The position numbers and the translations under genes are program-made. From contig JAQVUQ010000009.1 of assembly GCA_028699365.1 (NCBI GenBank), forward strand, positions 1 to 15,226: DNA of 15,226 nt. Reading direction: 5' to 3'. Under the pieces are notes generated by a model. The model saw only the letters and a list, made by a program, of their open reading frames with translations. It was not told where the DNA came from and did not search any database. Below are positions 6,032 to 14,106 of this stretch, piece by piece. The DNA is from UBA5359 sp028699365 [NCBI: bacterium]. Lineage in GTDB: Bacteria; UBP13; UBA5359. Each line of letters starts with the position of its first letter. Within the stretch, counting starts at the first letter, position 1.

Positions 6032-8398
6032 ATGGAGGCTGCAAATCCTGCAAGGCATGATCTCCTGCAGGTACTTGATACCCGGGATATCATAGATCTT
6101 GAGACGGCATCAGCACATTTGATCGGTGCTGATGTTCATATATGGGGTCCTTCCGGGAAGCTTACCGGGGCCAAAGCTAGTAATGTACCTCTTTCCTGGG
6201 AAGAGATCGTTACCGCTGTAGGCAACGGTGAATTCATCCGTTGCGGTATTTCCGGCAGCGATTACTGCCTGGCGCCGATCGTTCTGGACGGCGAGCTTCC
6301 GGCAGCCATAGTAGCCGGACCCTTTAGCGGCGTGGAGGATGGCTACAGAGCGGTTTGCTCCTTTCTTGCCGCTCTTGGACGGATAATATCCAGCATGATC
6401 GCCGCATCCTGGCATAACCTTGACCTCTACCGGCAGGCCGAATCAGATCTTCGTTTCAAAGTAAATGAGCTGTCCTATCTGTTCGAGATCAGTAAATCCC
6501 TTCACGGGCAACTGGATTTCGAGGAGAATTCCAACTGCTTTCTGCGTAAAGTAATGGAGTTCTCCGGCGCCAGTACCGGTGTAATAATGCTTCTCGACGA
6601 GGAGAAGCAGATTATTCGCCACCTGGCTTCCGCCGGCTGTTCACCCATGGTAAGAAGCATAGAATTGTCGCCCGGTGAAGACCTCAGCGGGCATGTGATA
6701 GAAACAGGCGAATACGGTGTTATCGCCGATATGAACGAGAGCGAATTCCCTCTCCGGGATGATTTCCGCTTCTCGCTGGGTAAGACCGTATCTATAATAT
6801 CAGTGCCTTTGAAGATAGAGGGCCGGAGTCTGGGCGTTTTGCATCTCGGTTACAGAGAGATGCATTATCCGGTTGCAGAAGAGATAAATCTTCTTACAGT
6901 GGTTGCACACGAAGCCGCCGTTGTCATTGAGCACGGGCGCCTTTTCAAGGAAGTCTCTCGATTGGCCGTAACCGACGGTTTGACAAGGCTTAACAACCAC
7001 AGGTATCTGCAGCAGCGTCTTGACGAGGAATTGGAACGGGCTAAGCGTTTCCAACGACCGCTCTCCGTACTCATGCTCGATATCGACCACTTCAAGAGAT
7101 ACAACGATCGTTTCGGGCACCTGGCCGGCGACATTCTGCTTAAGCGTCTCTCCGGCCTTCTGGAGAGCAGCACCCGAAGCATGGATATTCTGGCCCGCTA
7201 CGGCGGTGAGGAGTTCTGCATCGTGCTTCCAGAGACCGGCGTGGCTGAGGCGGAACTGGTGGCCGAGCGTATAAGACGGGAAGTCAGGGAAACCCTGCAT
7301 TACCATAATCAGGAAGACGGATCGGAGGGCAAGGTAACCGTAAGTATCGGCATATCGACCTTTCCTTCTGATGGACAGAGCAAGACCATGCTTCTATCCA
7401 ATTCCGATAAAGCGCTCTACAGAGCCAAGCAGAATGGTCGCAATCGGGTGGTAGTGGCTTCGCGCCTGTCCAAGGATCTGATCGAGGGGGTAGCCGATGC
7501 CTTCAGAGGTGCCTCGGAGTCGGAACAGGGCGATGGACGCAAGGTCTCTTTTCTCGGTCGTTATAAGGTCCATCTGATAGTCCTGGTTGCGCTGGTGAAT
7601 CTCTTTGCCCAGTTCGTTTTTCGTTACAGCTATAACGATCTGGAAGCGATGCCTTACATATATCTGCACGCCGTAATGGAACTGTACTCGGTGGCGGTGG
7701 GTGTCATTATATTCTATATAGCCTTTTCCGCTGCCAAACGAACGGGTGATAACCGTCTCTCCATGTTGGGGAAGGCTTTTCTGATGATGTCGGTTCTGGA
7801 CCTCTTGCATCTCATGACCTTTCCCGGGGGCATAGGCATCATGTCCGAAGGAAGCAACGGGATGACCATTGCGCTCTGGATCTGCTCGCGACTGGCAGGT
7901 GTTGTCATGATCACGGCAGCGGTTTTCATGCCCAGGAGAAGGAACCATCATCTACTGATAGAGAGCTCTGTCCAGGAGTCGCTCTGGCCGATACTTATAG
8001 CGTTGCTGATCTATCTTACGATGGAGCGATTCGCGTTGCTGAGACCGTTTGCCTATACTCTGGGCAAGAGTGTGGGAGAGGCGGCGATTTATATGGAGGT
8101 AATCATTGCTTTTTTCTATACGATAGCGGCTCTCGGCTTTATAAGGCTTTACCGGCAGGGTGGTGGAACGCTGATGCTGATGTTCATCATCGGTATGCTC
8201 TCTATGGTTTTCTCGGCAGCCAGCGTCATTATCATGCTTGGAACCCATAATCTACTGGCGCATGTATATAAATCACTGGCTTACCTGGTAATTCTGGCCG
8301 GTTTCTGGCTGCTGGAAAGGGCCGGCGTAATGGAGCCCGATACAGTCGCTCATGATGCCGTGAGCGGCAGGCTGAAAATCGAAAACCGTGAACTTTGA
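6032..8398 (+). CDS. Diguanylate cyclase: PocR-like/GAF/GGDEF with C-terminal MASE3-like membrane domain
   Basis: Predicted to make cyclic di-GMP from two GTP. Numbering is from ATG 6032 (788 residues), chosen because AGGAG at 6018-6022 lies nine bases upstream. Residues 10-110 resemble a short PocR-type ligand sensor (CGISGSDYCLAPIVLDGELP, then a GPFSG loop); this call is tentative. Residues 148-303 form a GAF domain. Residues 308-478 form the GGDEF domain: DGLTRLNNHRYL, LDIDHFKRYND, the active-site variant GGEEF at 391-395, and an RxxD inhibitory I-site (Arg382, Asp385) exactly five residues before it. So it should be active and subject to product inhibition. Eight hydrophobic segments follow (about 513-531, 543-566, 581-600, 611-633, 651-669, 683-708, 713-736, 744-762). 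Their text (LHAVMELYSV, VLDLLHLMTFPGG, ALWICSRLAG) matches the MASE3 sensor. MASE3 normally precedes the catalytic domain; here it follows. Divergent from the cyanophycin-N gene; 42 bases before hisC. Confidence 0.88.
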   Translation: MEAANPARHDLLQVLDTRDIIDLETASAHLIGADVHIWGPSGKLTGAKASNVPLSWEEIVTAVGNGEFIRCGISGSDYCLAPIVLDGELPAAIVAGPFSGVEDGYRAVCSFLAALGRIISSMIAASWHNLDLYRQAESDLRFKVNELSYLFEISKSLHGQLDFEENSNCFLRKVMEFSGASTGVIMLLDEEKQIIRHLASAGCSPMVRSIELSPGEDLSGHVIETGEYGVIADMNESEFPLRDDFRFSLGKTVSIISVPLKIEGRSLGVLHLGYREMHYPVAEEINLLTVVAHEAAVVIEHGRLFKEVSRLAVTDGLTRLNNHRYLQQRLDEELERAKRFQRPLSVLMLDIDHFKRYNDRFGHLAGDILLKRLSGLLESSTRSMDILARYGGEEFCIVLPETGVAEAELVAERIRREVRETLHYHNQEDGSEGKVTVSIGISTFPSDGQSKTMLLSNSDKALYRAKQNGRNRVVVASRLSKDLIEGVADAFRGASESEQGDGRKVSFLGRYKVHLIVLVALVNLFAQFVFRYSYNDLEAMPYIYLHAVMELYSVAVGVIIFYIAFSAAKRTGDNRLSMLGKAFLMMSVLDLLHLMTFPGGIGIMSEGSNGMTIALWICSRLAGVVMITAAVFMPRRRNHHLLIESSVQESLWPILIALLIYLTMERFALLRPFAYTLGKSVGEAAIYMEVIIAFFYTIAALGFIRLYRQGGGTLMLMFIIGMLSMVFSAASVIIMLGTHNLLAHVYKSLAYLVILAGFWLLERAGVMEPDTVAHDAVSGRLKIENREL

Positions 8399-8440
8399 AC
8401 AATGAACCACGCTCGAAGAGCGCAATCTGGAGGTAAGAGT

Positions 8441-9541
8441 ATGTCTATTGAAGCATTGGTCCGTTCCTGTATCATCGATCTGGAACCGTATGAACCCGGT
8501 AAACCGGTCGAAGAAGTGGAGAGGGAACTGGGCATAACAGGGGTAATCAAGATGGCGTCCAACGAGAACCCGCTTGGACCGTCGCCGCTGGCCGTGGAAG
8601 CCGTTCGCCGGGCGGCAGCCAGGATGGAGATATACCCGGACGGCAATGCCTATTACTTGAAACGCGAACTCGCTTCTCTGCTGGGTGTAGGAGAGGATCA
8701 GCTCTTTATCGGTAATGGATCGGATGAGATAATACATTTTCTTGGTATAACTTATCTTCATCCCGGAGATGAAGTGATAGTGGCCGATCCGTCGTTTTCG
8801 CGCTACGATTCGGTGGCCACTCTGATGAACGCCACTCTTATAAAGGTGCCTCTCAAAGACTTTCGGCACGATCTCGAGGCCATGGCAGCGCAATTCAGCC
8901 CCAGGACAAAGCTGGTTTTTGTCTGCAATCCCAACAACCCGACCGGGACTATAGTGGGACGGGATGAGGTAGAGCGCTTCCTGGAGAAACTGCCGGCCGA
9001 TGCCATAGTCGTGTTTGATGAAGCATACTGTGAATATGTGGAGGCTGACGATTATCCCGACAGCCTTCGCTATATCGGCGAAGGGCGGCATGTAGTGACG
9101 CTGCGCACTTTCTCCAAGATTTACGGTCTGGCCGGTCTGCGTGTGGGATATGCCGTCTCCTCCCCGGAGATAACAGCCCATCTCAACCGGGTCAAGGAGC
9201 CTTTCAACGTCAACAGCCTGGCTCTTACGGCGGCACTGGCCAGCTTGCGTGATCCGGATCAGGTAGAGCGCAGCCGCCGGCTTGTTCTGGAAGGAAAACG
9301 CTTTTTGCAGCAGAGCTTTGTTGCCATGGGTCTGACATGTATACCTACGGAGGCCAACTTTATCATGGTCCGGGTCGGTCTGGATTCCAGAGATGTTTTC
9401 AAGGCTCTGATGGCCAGAGGAATAATCGTCAGGACAGGCGATATATTCGGGCTTCAGGACTATATCCGCGTTACCATAGGCACGGCCAAACAGAACGAAC
9501 GGTTTGTAACGGCCCTGGCGGACGTGCTTGGAAAAGAATAA
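8441..9541 (+). CDS. hisC: Histidinol-phosphate / aromatic aminotransferase
   Basis: PLP-dependent class I/II aminotransferase of the HisC family, 366 residues. Visible landmarks: SNENPLGPSP (40-49), the YPDG motif (65-68), NPNNPTG (163-169), the PLP-contacting FDEAYCEY (192-199), the PLP lysine Lys226 in TFSKIYGLAGLRVGY, and Arg234. HisC converts imidazole-acetol phosphate to histidinol phosphate. Many HisC proteins also transaminate prephenate-derived keto acids. Its place directly before aroF, tyrA and aroA, with no other his gene in view, suggests a main or second role in the last step of tyrosine and phenylalanine synthesis. ATG 8441 follows GGAGG (8429-8433) by seven bases; an in-frame ATG at 8402 has no ribosome site. 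No terminator separates it from the diguanylate cyclase gene, so read-through is possible. Confidence 0.93.
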   Translation: MSIEALVRSCIIDLEPYEPGKPVEEVERELGITGVIKMASNENPLGPSPLAVEAVRRAAARMEIYPDGNAYYLKRELASLLGVGEDQLFIGNGSDEIIHFLGITYLHPGDEVIVADPSFSRYDSVATLMNATLIKVPLKDFRHDLEAMAAQFSPRTKLVFVCNPNNPTGTIVGRDEVERFLEKLPADAIVVFDEAYCEYVEADDYPDSLRYIGEGRHVVTLRTFSKIYGLAGLRVGYAVSSPEITAHLNRVKEPFNVNSLALTAALASLRDPDQVERSRRLVLEGKRFLQQSFVAMGLTCIPTEANFIMVRVGLDSRDVFKALMARGIIVRTGDIFGLQDYIRVTIGTAKQNERFVTALADVLGKE

Positions 9542-9579
9542 TTTGTAAAAACAGTTTGTTGTGGAAGAGGTAAAAGACA

Positions 9580-10602
9580 TTGATAATCATTATGCAGCGA
9601 GGAGCGACCGAGACCGATATAAACCGGGTTGTCGGCCGGTTGAGTGATAAAGGCTATGGAACTCACGTTTCCCAAGGTGTGGAGAAGACGGTAATTGGCG
9701 CCATCGGTGTCCATAACGACGAGAAGGCACTGCTGGCGGAGCAGTTGGAAGCCATAACCGCGGTTGAAAAGGTCATCCCCATATTGAAACCGTTCCGTCT
9801 GGTCGGCAGGGAATTCCAGCCGGAGAATACGGTTATAAATATCGGTGGAGTGTCCATCGGAGGCTCAGCGGTAGTTGTTTCGGCCGGTCCGTGTGCCGTT
9901 GAGAACAGGGAACAGTTGCTGGAGACGGCAAGAGCTATCAAGGCTGCAGGTGCAGGCATTCTGCGCGGCGGGGCCTTCAAGCCCAGGACATCGCCTTATG
10001 CCTTCCAGGGGCTTGAAGAAGAAGGCCTCAAGATACTGGCCGAGGCCAGGCAGGAAACAGGATTGCCTATCGTCACTGAAATCATGGATCCGCGCAGTGT
10101 GGACCTGGTAATGGAGTATTCGGATATGCTTCAGGTAGGCGCCAGGAACATGCAGAATTTCTTTCTTCTGAAAGAGGTCGGCAAGTCCCGAAAGCCCGTG
10201 CTGCTGAAGCGAGGGTTATCGGCTACCATCGAGGAGTTGCTCATGGCGGCGGAGTATATCATGTCGGAAGGCAACACCAGCGTCATCCTCTGCGAGCGGG
10301 GCATAAGGACGTTCGAGCCGTATACCCGCAACACCCTGGACCTCAGCGCGGTGCCCCTGATCAAGGAACTCTCTCACCTGCCTGTATGGGTGGATCCCAG
10401 CCATGGCACGGGACACTGGCGTCTGGTGGCTCCAATGGCGAGAGCGGCCATTGCCGCCGGTGCCGACGGCCTGATGATAGAAGTGCATCCCCGTCCGGCC
10501 GAAGCGCTTTCCGACGGATCTCAATCCCTGACTTTTACAAATTTTACCAAGCTGATGGCGGAAATAAGGCCTATTGCCGAGATCCTGGGAAGGACAGCTT
10601 AG
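9580..10602 (+). CDS. aroF: 3-deoxy-7-phosphoheptulonate (DAHP) synthase, type I-beta
   Basis: Condenses phosphoenolpyruvate and erythrose 4-phosphate, the first step of the shikimate pathway. The 340-residue protein has an N-terminal ferredoxin-like regulatory domain (residues 1-70, starting [10 protein letters not shown]) and a TIM-barrel of the KDO8P-synthase-like I-beta type. Key motifs are AGPCAVE (102-108, metal ligand Cys105), [15 protein letters not shown] (130-144, substrate binding), [24 protein letters not shown] and [10 protein letters not shown]. The ferredoxin-like domain in this class can mediate feedback inhibition by tyrosine or phenylalanine; which one applies here cannot be read. 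The start is TTG at 9580, nine bases after GAGG (9567-9570), and gives the MIII beginning common in the family. It lies 38 bases after hisC and one base before tyrA. Confidence 0.96.
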   Translation: MIIIMQRGATETDINRVVGRLSDKGYGTHVSQGVEKTVIGAIGVHNDEKALLAEQLEAITAVEKVIPILKPFRLVGREFQPENTVINIGGVSIGGSAVVVSAGPCAVENREQLLETARAIKAAGAGILRGGAFKPRTSPYAFQGLEEEGLKILAEARQETGLPIVTEIMDPRSVDLVMEYSDMLQVGARNMQNFFLLKEVGKSRKPVLLKRGLSATIEELLMAAEYIMSEGNTSVILCERGIRTFEPYTRNTLDLSAVPLIKELSHLPVWVDPSHGTGHWRLVAPMARAAIAAGADGLMIEVHPRPAEALSDGSQSLTFTNFTKLMAEIRPIAEILGRTA

Positions 10603-10603
10603 C

Positions 10604-11458
10604 ATGTCCTTATACCGTCGCTTTGTCATAGCCGGTCTGGGGCTGATCGGCGGCTCTCTGGGAATGGCGGTCAAGCGCCATGGTCTGGCCGAAGAGGTGG
10701 TAGGCCTGGCCAGACGACGTGAGACTATAGATCAGGCGCTGGATATGGGAGCTGTGGACTCAGGAACGCTGGATCCCATCGAAGCGGCGGCGGATGCCGA
10801 CGTGGTCGTTCTGGCGGCTCCCGTAATGGCATCTGCGGCACTGGGCAGGGTAATGATGCCCCATATGAAGCCCGGATCTGTCGTTACCGATGTCTGCAGT
10901 ACCAAATCATTACTTATAGCCGAGCTGAAGAAGGCAAAGCCTGAAGGCCTGTCACTTATCGGGGGACATCCCATGGCCGGCGCCGAAAAGGCAGGCGTTA
11001 CGTATGCTTCGGCCGATCTCTTTGTCAACGCCAGATATCTCCTGATGCCGGTAGAAGACCATGACGGTCATGGTGAGCGGCTGGCGGCGCTGGTAAGAGA
11101 GATAGGGGCACGGCCTGAGGTCGTGGAACTGGAGGAGCACGATGCGCTGGTAGCCATGGTCAGCCATCTGCCGCATGCCGCGGCGCAATGCCTGGTGAAT
11201 ACCGTTGCCGATCTGGGATTGAAGGAACTGACGAGACTTGCCGCCGGCGGCTTTAAGGACATTACCAGGGTAGCCGGCAGCGATCCCCGGATGTGGAGCG
11301 ATATCTATATCAGTAATAAAACTGAAGTTCTCAGAGCGCTGGAGCTGTTCAAATCGCAGCTTGATCGCTTATCGGATATGATATCCGGCAGCGATGAGGA
11401 AGCCTTGCTGGAATTCCTGAAGAATGCTAAAGATTACAGAGACGGTTTGAGCGGATGA
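10604..11458 (+). CDS. tyrA: Prephenate dehydrogenase
   Basis: NAD(P)-dependent oxidative decarboxylation of prephenate to 4-hydroxyphenylpyruvate, the committed tyrosine step. The dinucleotide-binding loop is GLGLIGGS (11-18). The prephenate-site motif GGHPMAGAEKAG and the helical SHLPHAAAQ segment are typical of TyrA. The length of 284 residues leaves neither a chorismate mutase nor a C-terminal ACT domain, so feedback through an ACT domain is not expected. Arogenate dehydrogenase activity is an alternative that sequence reading cannot exclude. ATG 10604 stands one base after the aroF stop, with GGGAAGGA (10587-10594) as the ribosome site. Its stop overlaps aroA by ATGA. Confidence 0.94.
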   Translation: MSLYRRFVIAGLGLIGGSLGMAVKRHGLAEEVVGLARRRETIDQALDMGAVDSGTLDPIEAAADADVVVLAAPVMASAALGRVMMPHMKPGSVVTDVCSTKSLLIAELKKAKPEGLSLIGGHPMAGAEKAGVTYASADLFVNARYLLMPVEDHDGHGERLAALVREIGARPEVVELEEHDALVAMVSHLPHAAAQCLVNTVADLGLKELTRLAAGGFKDITRVAGSDPRMWSDIYISNKTEVLRALELFKSQLDRLSDMISGSDEEALLEFLKNAKDYRDGLSG

Positions 11459-12750
11459 ACTGCAAAGATATACTGCCGTGCAGAAGTATCGGCGGAACAA
11501 TCAGTGTTCCTGGAGACAAATCGATCTCCCATAGAGCGGTTATTCTGGGAGCGCTTGCAGAAGGAGATACGCTTGTCGGCAATTTCCTGGATTCAGCCGA
11601 TTGCCGGGCAACGGTGGACATCTTCAGAGCGCTGGGCGTTTCCATTATCCATGAAGGCGGGCATGTAACCGTAAAGGGACGGGGCGCAGACGCTCTGCGA
11701 GAGCCGGATGACGTTCTACAGGCAGGCAACTCGGGTACTACCACCAGGCTGATGCTGGGGCTGCTGGCAGGACTGGATATATATGCGGTTATAACCGGGG
11801 ATGCCTCCCTGCGGCGGAGACCTATGGATCGCGTTACCAGGCCGCTTTCCCTCAGAGGGGCCGATTTCCGGGGGCGCGGCGTGAGGATGCTGGCTCCGGT
11901 GGCGGTCAGTGGCAGGCGCCCGCTGGCAGGACTGACCTATGAGCTTCCCGTGGCCAGCGCCCAGATAAAGACATCCCTGCTGCTTTCCGGTCTGTTTGCG
12001 GAAGGTCCCACTCATATATGGGAACCGTATAAATCACGTGACCACAGTGAGCGGATGCTAACTGCCTTTGGGGCCGATATCTCCGTCGACGGCAACAGGG
12101 TGTGTCTTAATCCCGGCTGTGCCATGAAGGGCAGAGAGATCAGTGTGCCGGGTGATATATCGTCGGCAGCCTTCTTTATGGTAATGGCTGCATGCGTTCC
12201 CGGTGCGACCCTGACTCTGGTTGATGTCGGTCTTAACCCCACGCGTACGGGAGTTATCGATGTCCTTCGGGATATGGGAGCCCATTTGAGAGTAGAGGAT
12301 GTCAGAGAGGAAGCAGGTGAGCCTGTGGGGAGAGTGTCCGTAACCGGTGGTGAACTGCACGGAACTACCATCGATGCTCCTCTGGTGCCGCGGCTTATAG
12401 ACGAGATTCCCGCTCTGGCCGTGGCCGCAGCCCTGGCTGACGGCAAGACGCTTGTAAAGGACGCTGCGGAACTCAGGGTAAAGGAAACGGATAGGATCGC
12501 CTCCGTCTGCGATATGTTGCGGGCCTTCGGCGTTGAAGCCGTTGAGACGGCGGACGGCATGGTCGTTTCCGGCGGAAACGGATTGAAAGGTACTGTAGTC
12601 GACAGCAGCGGCGATCACCGCATCGCTATGGCGGCCTCCATTGCGGCCGTGCTGGCTGAGGGGAAAAGCTCGATCACGGATACGGACTGCATCGAAACCT
12701 CGTTTCCCGGTTTTTACAGGACGCTGAAGGAGGTATGTGCCGGTGCATAG
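11455..12750 (+). CDS. aroA: EPSP synthase (3-phosphoshikimate 1-carboxyvinyltransferase)
   Basis: Transfers the enolpyruvyl group from PEP to shikimate 3-phosphate, the sixth shikimate-pathway step. Residues seen: GDKSISHR at 20-27 (Lys22), AGNSGTTTRL at 90-99, DASLRRRPMDR (PEP-binding Arg), SAQIK at 168-172, RDHSE at 195-199, NPTR, and the C-terminal KETDRI and GDHRIAMA blocks. The 431-residue length is normal. The set GDKS, SAQIK, RDHSE and NPTR is that described for class II EPSP synthases. Start ATG overlaps the tyrA stop; the 3' end overlaps the cmk start by eight bases. Chorismate synthase and the middle steps (aroB, D, E, K) are not in this window. Confidence 0.97.
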   Translation: MNCKDILPCRSIGGTISVPGDKSISHRAVILGALAEGDTLVGNFLDSADCRATVDIFRALGVSIIHEGGHVTVKGRGADALREPDDVLQAGNSGTTTRLMLGLLAGLDIYAVITGDASLRRRPMDRVTRPLSLRGADFRGRGVRMLAPVAVSGRRPLAGLTYELPVASAQIKTSLLLSGLFAEGPTHIWEPYKSRDHSERMLTAFGADISVDGNRVCLNPGCAMKGREISVPGDISSAAFFMVMAACVPGATLTLVDVGLNPTRTGVIDVLRDMGAHLRVEDVREEAGEPVGRVSVTGGELHGTTIDAPLVPRLIDEIPALAVAAALADGKTLVKDAAELRVKETDRIASVCDMLRAFGVEAVETADGMVVSGGNGLKGTVVDSSGDHRIAMAASIAAVLAEGKSSITDTDCIETSFPGFYRTLKEVCAGA

Positions 12751-13429
12751 CGATGCCAAGGGGTTGATTGTTGCCATAGACGGTCCCGCAGGCGCGGGAA
12801 AGAGCAGTGTTGCCAGGACACTGGCTGAGCGGCTGGGCTATACCTATATAGATACCGGCGCCATGTATCGGGCCGTGGCATGGCTCGGTCTGTGCAACGG
12901 CGTTGTCGGCGATGAAGAGGGGTTGGTGCGTCTGGCAGCGGATATGAAGTTCGAGTTTGTCCGGCAGGAAGGCGTTCAAAGGATAACGGTCAACGGACGC
13001 GATATTACCGGTGAGATAAGGACACCGGAGATCTCCCGCCTGGCCTCACCGGTATCGGCCGTTGCCGGTGTCAGAAAGCAATTATTGACGTTGCAGCGGC
13101 GTCTCGGTGAGCAGGGAGACGTTGTCATGGAAGGCCGGGATATCGGCACAGTCGTCTTCCCGGAGGCGCAGGTAAAGATATTCCTTGTCGCTTCCATAGA
13201 GGAACGTGCCAGGAGGCGCTGGCTGGAACTGCAGGACAGGGGCAGTGATGTCCGTTTCGAGCTTGTTCTTGCCGATATGGAAGAACGCGATAAGCGGGAT
13301 AGCAGCCGGGCACTGGCTCCTCTGCGTCCGGCCCCGGACTCTGTTATAATCAACAGTGACGACAAGAGTATCGATGATGTGGTGCATGAGATAATAACAG
13401 TGTGTGAAGGGGTAATGCCAAAGTGCTGA
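12743..13429 (+). CDS. cmk: Cytidylate (CMP/dCMP) kinase
   Basis: Phosphorylates CMP and dCMP with ATP for nucleotide and CDP-lipid supply. The P-loop is GPAGAGKSS at 14-22, followed by YIDTGAMYRA (35-44), the EGRDIGTVVFP motif and the RARRRWLEL lid segment, all typical of bacterial Cmk; 228 residues is a usual length. I chose GTG 12743 because GGAGG (12729-12733) lies nine bases upstream. A GTG at 12737 would add two residues but sits only three bases from that site. It is joined to aroA and plsC by short overlaps. The aroA-cmk-plsC order is common in Bacillota-type genomes, where ispH and rpsA often follow; they do not follow here. Confidence 0.96.
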   Translation: MHSDAKGLIVAIDGPAGAGKSSVARTLAERLGYTYIDTGAMYRAVAWLGLCNGVVGDEEGLVRLAADMKFEFVRQEGVQRITVNGRDITGEIRTPEISRLASPVSAVAGVRKQLLTLQRRLGEQGDVVMEGRDIGTVVFPEAQVKIFLVASIEERARRRWLELQDRGSDVRFELVLADMEERDKRDSSRALAPLRPAPDSVIINSDDKSIDDVVHEIITVCEGVMPKC

Positions 13430-14046
13430 TGGGCTATCGTATCGGTCAATTTCTATGCCGGACTTTTTTAAAAACATTCTGCCGGATGAGCGTTACAGGG
13501 ACGGATATTCCGGAGAGCGGCGGTTGCCTGCTGGTAGCCAATCACGTCAGCCATCTGGATCCTCCTCTTGTCAGTGCATCCATCAGGCGGATGGTCTATT
13601 TTATGGCCAAGCAGGAACTCTTCGATGCCCCCGTGCTGGGCCGTATAATCGCTGCTACATCGGCATTCCCCGTGAAACGGGGGGCAGCCGACAGGGGAGC
13701 GCTGAGACGTGCCGGGACTCTGTTGGAAAGCGGAAATATCGTATGCATATTTCCTGAGGGCCGGCGCAGTCCGGACGGCAACTTACAACCGGCCGAAGCG
13801 GGTGCGGCCCTGATTGCCGCGCAAAGTAACGTTCCGGTGATACCGATAGGCCTGATCGGCACGGCTGACGTGCTGCCGCCGGGCAGAGTCGTGTTTCGCC
13901 CTCATCCGGTAAAGGCCGTTATCGGCAAGCCGCTGGATCTTGGAGAACTGCGCGCGGAAAAACATGATCGCGCTTTGCTGGATGAGATCGGGCGTCGCAT
14001 GATGGACGGCATAGCCGCGGCAATCCGGCAGGGGTTGGAGGAATAG
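13423..14046 (+). CDS. plsC: 1-acyl-sn-glycerol-3-phosphate acyltransferase
   Basis: Adds the second acyl chain to lysophosphatidic acid at the inner membrane, giving phosphatidic acid. The catalytic HX4D motif is NHVSHLD at 40-46 and the glycerol-phosphate site FPEGRRS is at 110-116; PVKRG (83-87) and the VIPIGLIG block also fit the PlsC family. The 207 residues are a compact form. GTG 13423 is favoured over ATG 13429 because AAGGGG (13407-13412) lies ten bases before the GTG; this creates a seven-base overlap with cmk. Last gene of the hisC-to-plsC run; the next gene has its own promoter. Confidence 0.93.
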   Translation: MLMGYRIGQFLCRTFLKTFCRMSVTGTDIPESGGCLLVANHVSHLDPPLVSASIRRMVYFMAKQELFDAPVLGRIIAATSAFPVKRGAADRGALRRAGTLLESGNIVCIFPEGRRSPDGNLQPAEAGAALIAAQSNVPVIPIGLIGTADVLPPGRVVFRPHPVKAVIGKPLDLGELRAEKHDRALLDEIGRRMMDGIAAAIRQGLEE

Positions 14047-14063
14047 AGATACTGTATTATAAT
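14035..14063 (+). promoter_or_regulatory. Predicted promoter for the SurA-N/TPR gene
   Basis: TTGGAG (14035-14040, at the 3' end of plsC), a 17-base spacer, and a perfect TATAAT (14058-14063). Transcription would start near 14070. No terminator is visible between plsC and this site, so read-through may add to expression. Confidence 0.55.
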
Positions 14064-14106
14064 AGGCTGAAGATGGACGGAAGATTTAAAGGAGAAGAGA
14101 TACGAT

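Noticed and set aside
8410-8422. Hairpin CGCTC-GAA-GAGCG before hisC as a terminator or attenuator
   Set aside because: A five-pair stem without a T run and without a leader peptide; too weak to support a regulatory call.
8273-9580. Long 435-codon open frame on the minus strand across hisC
   Set aside because: Antisense to an intact hisC with complete PLP-site motifs; no recognisable domain in the minus frame.
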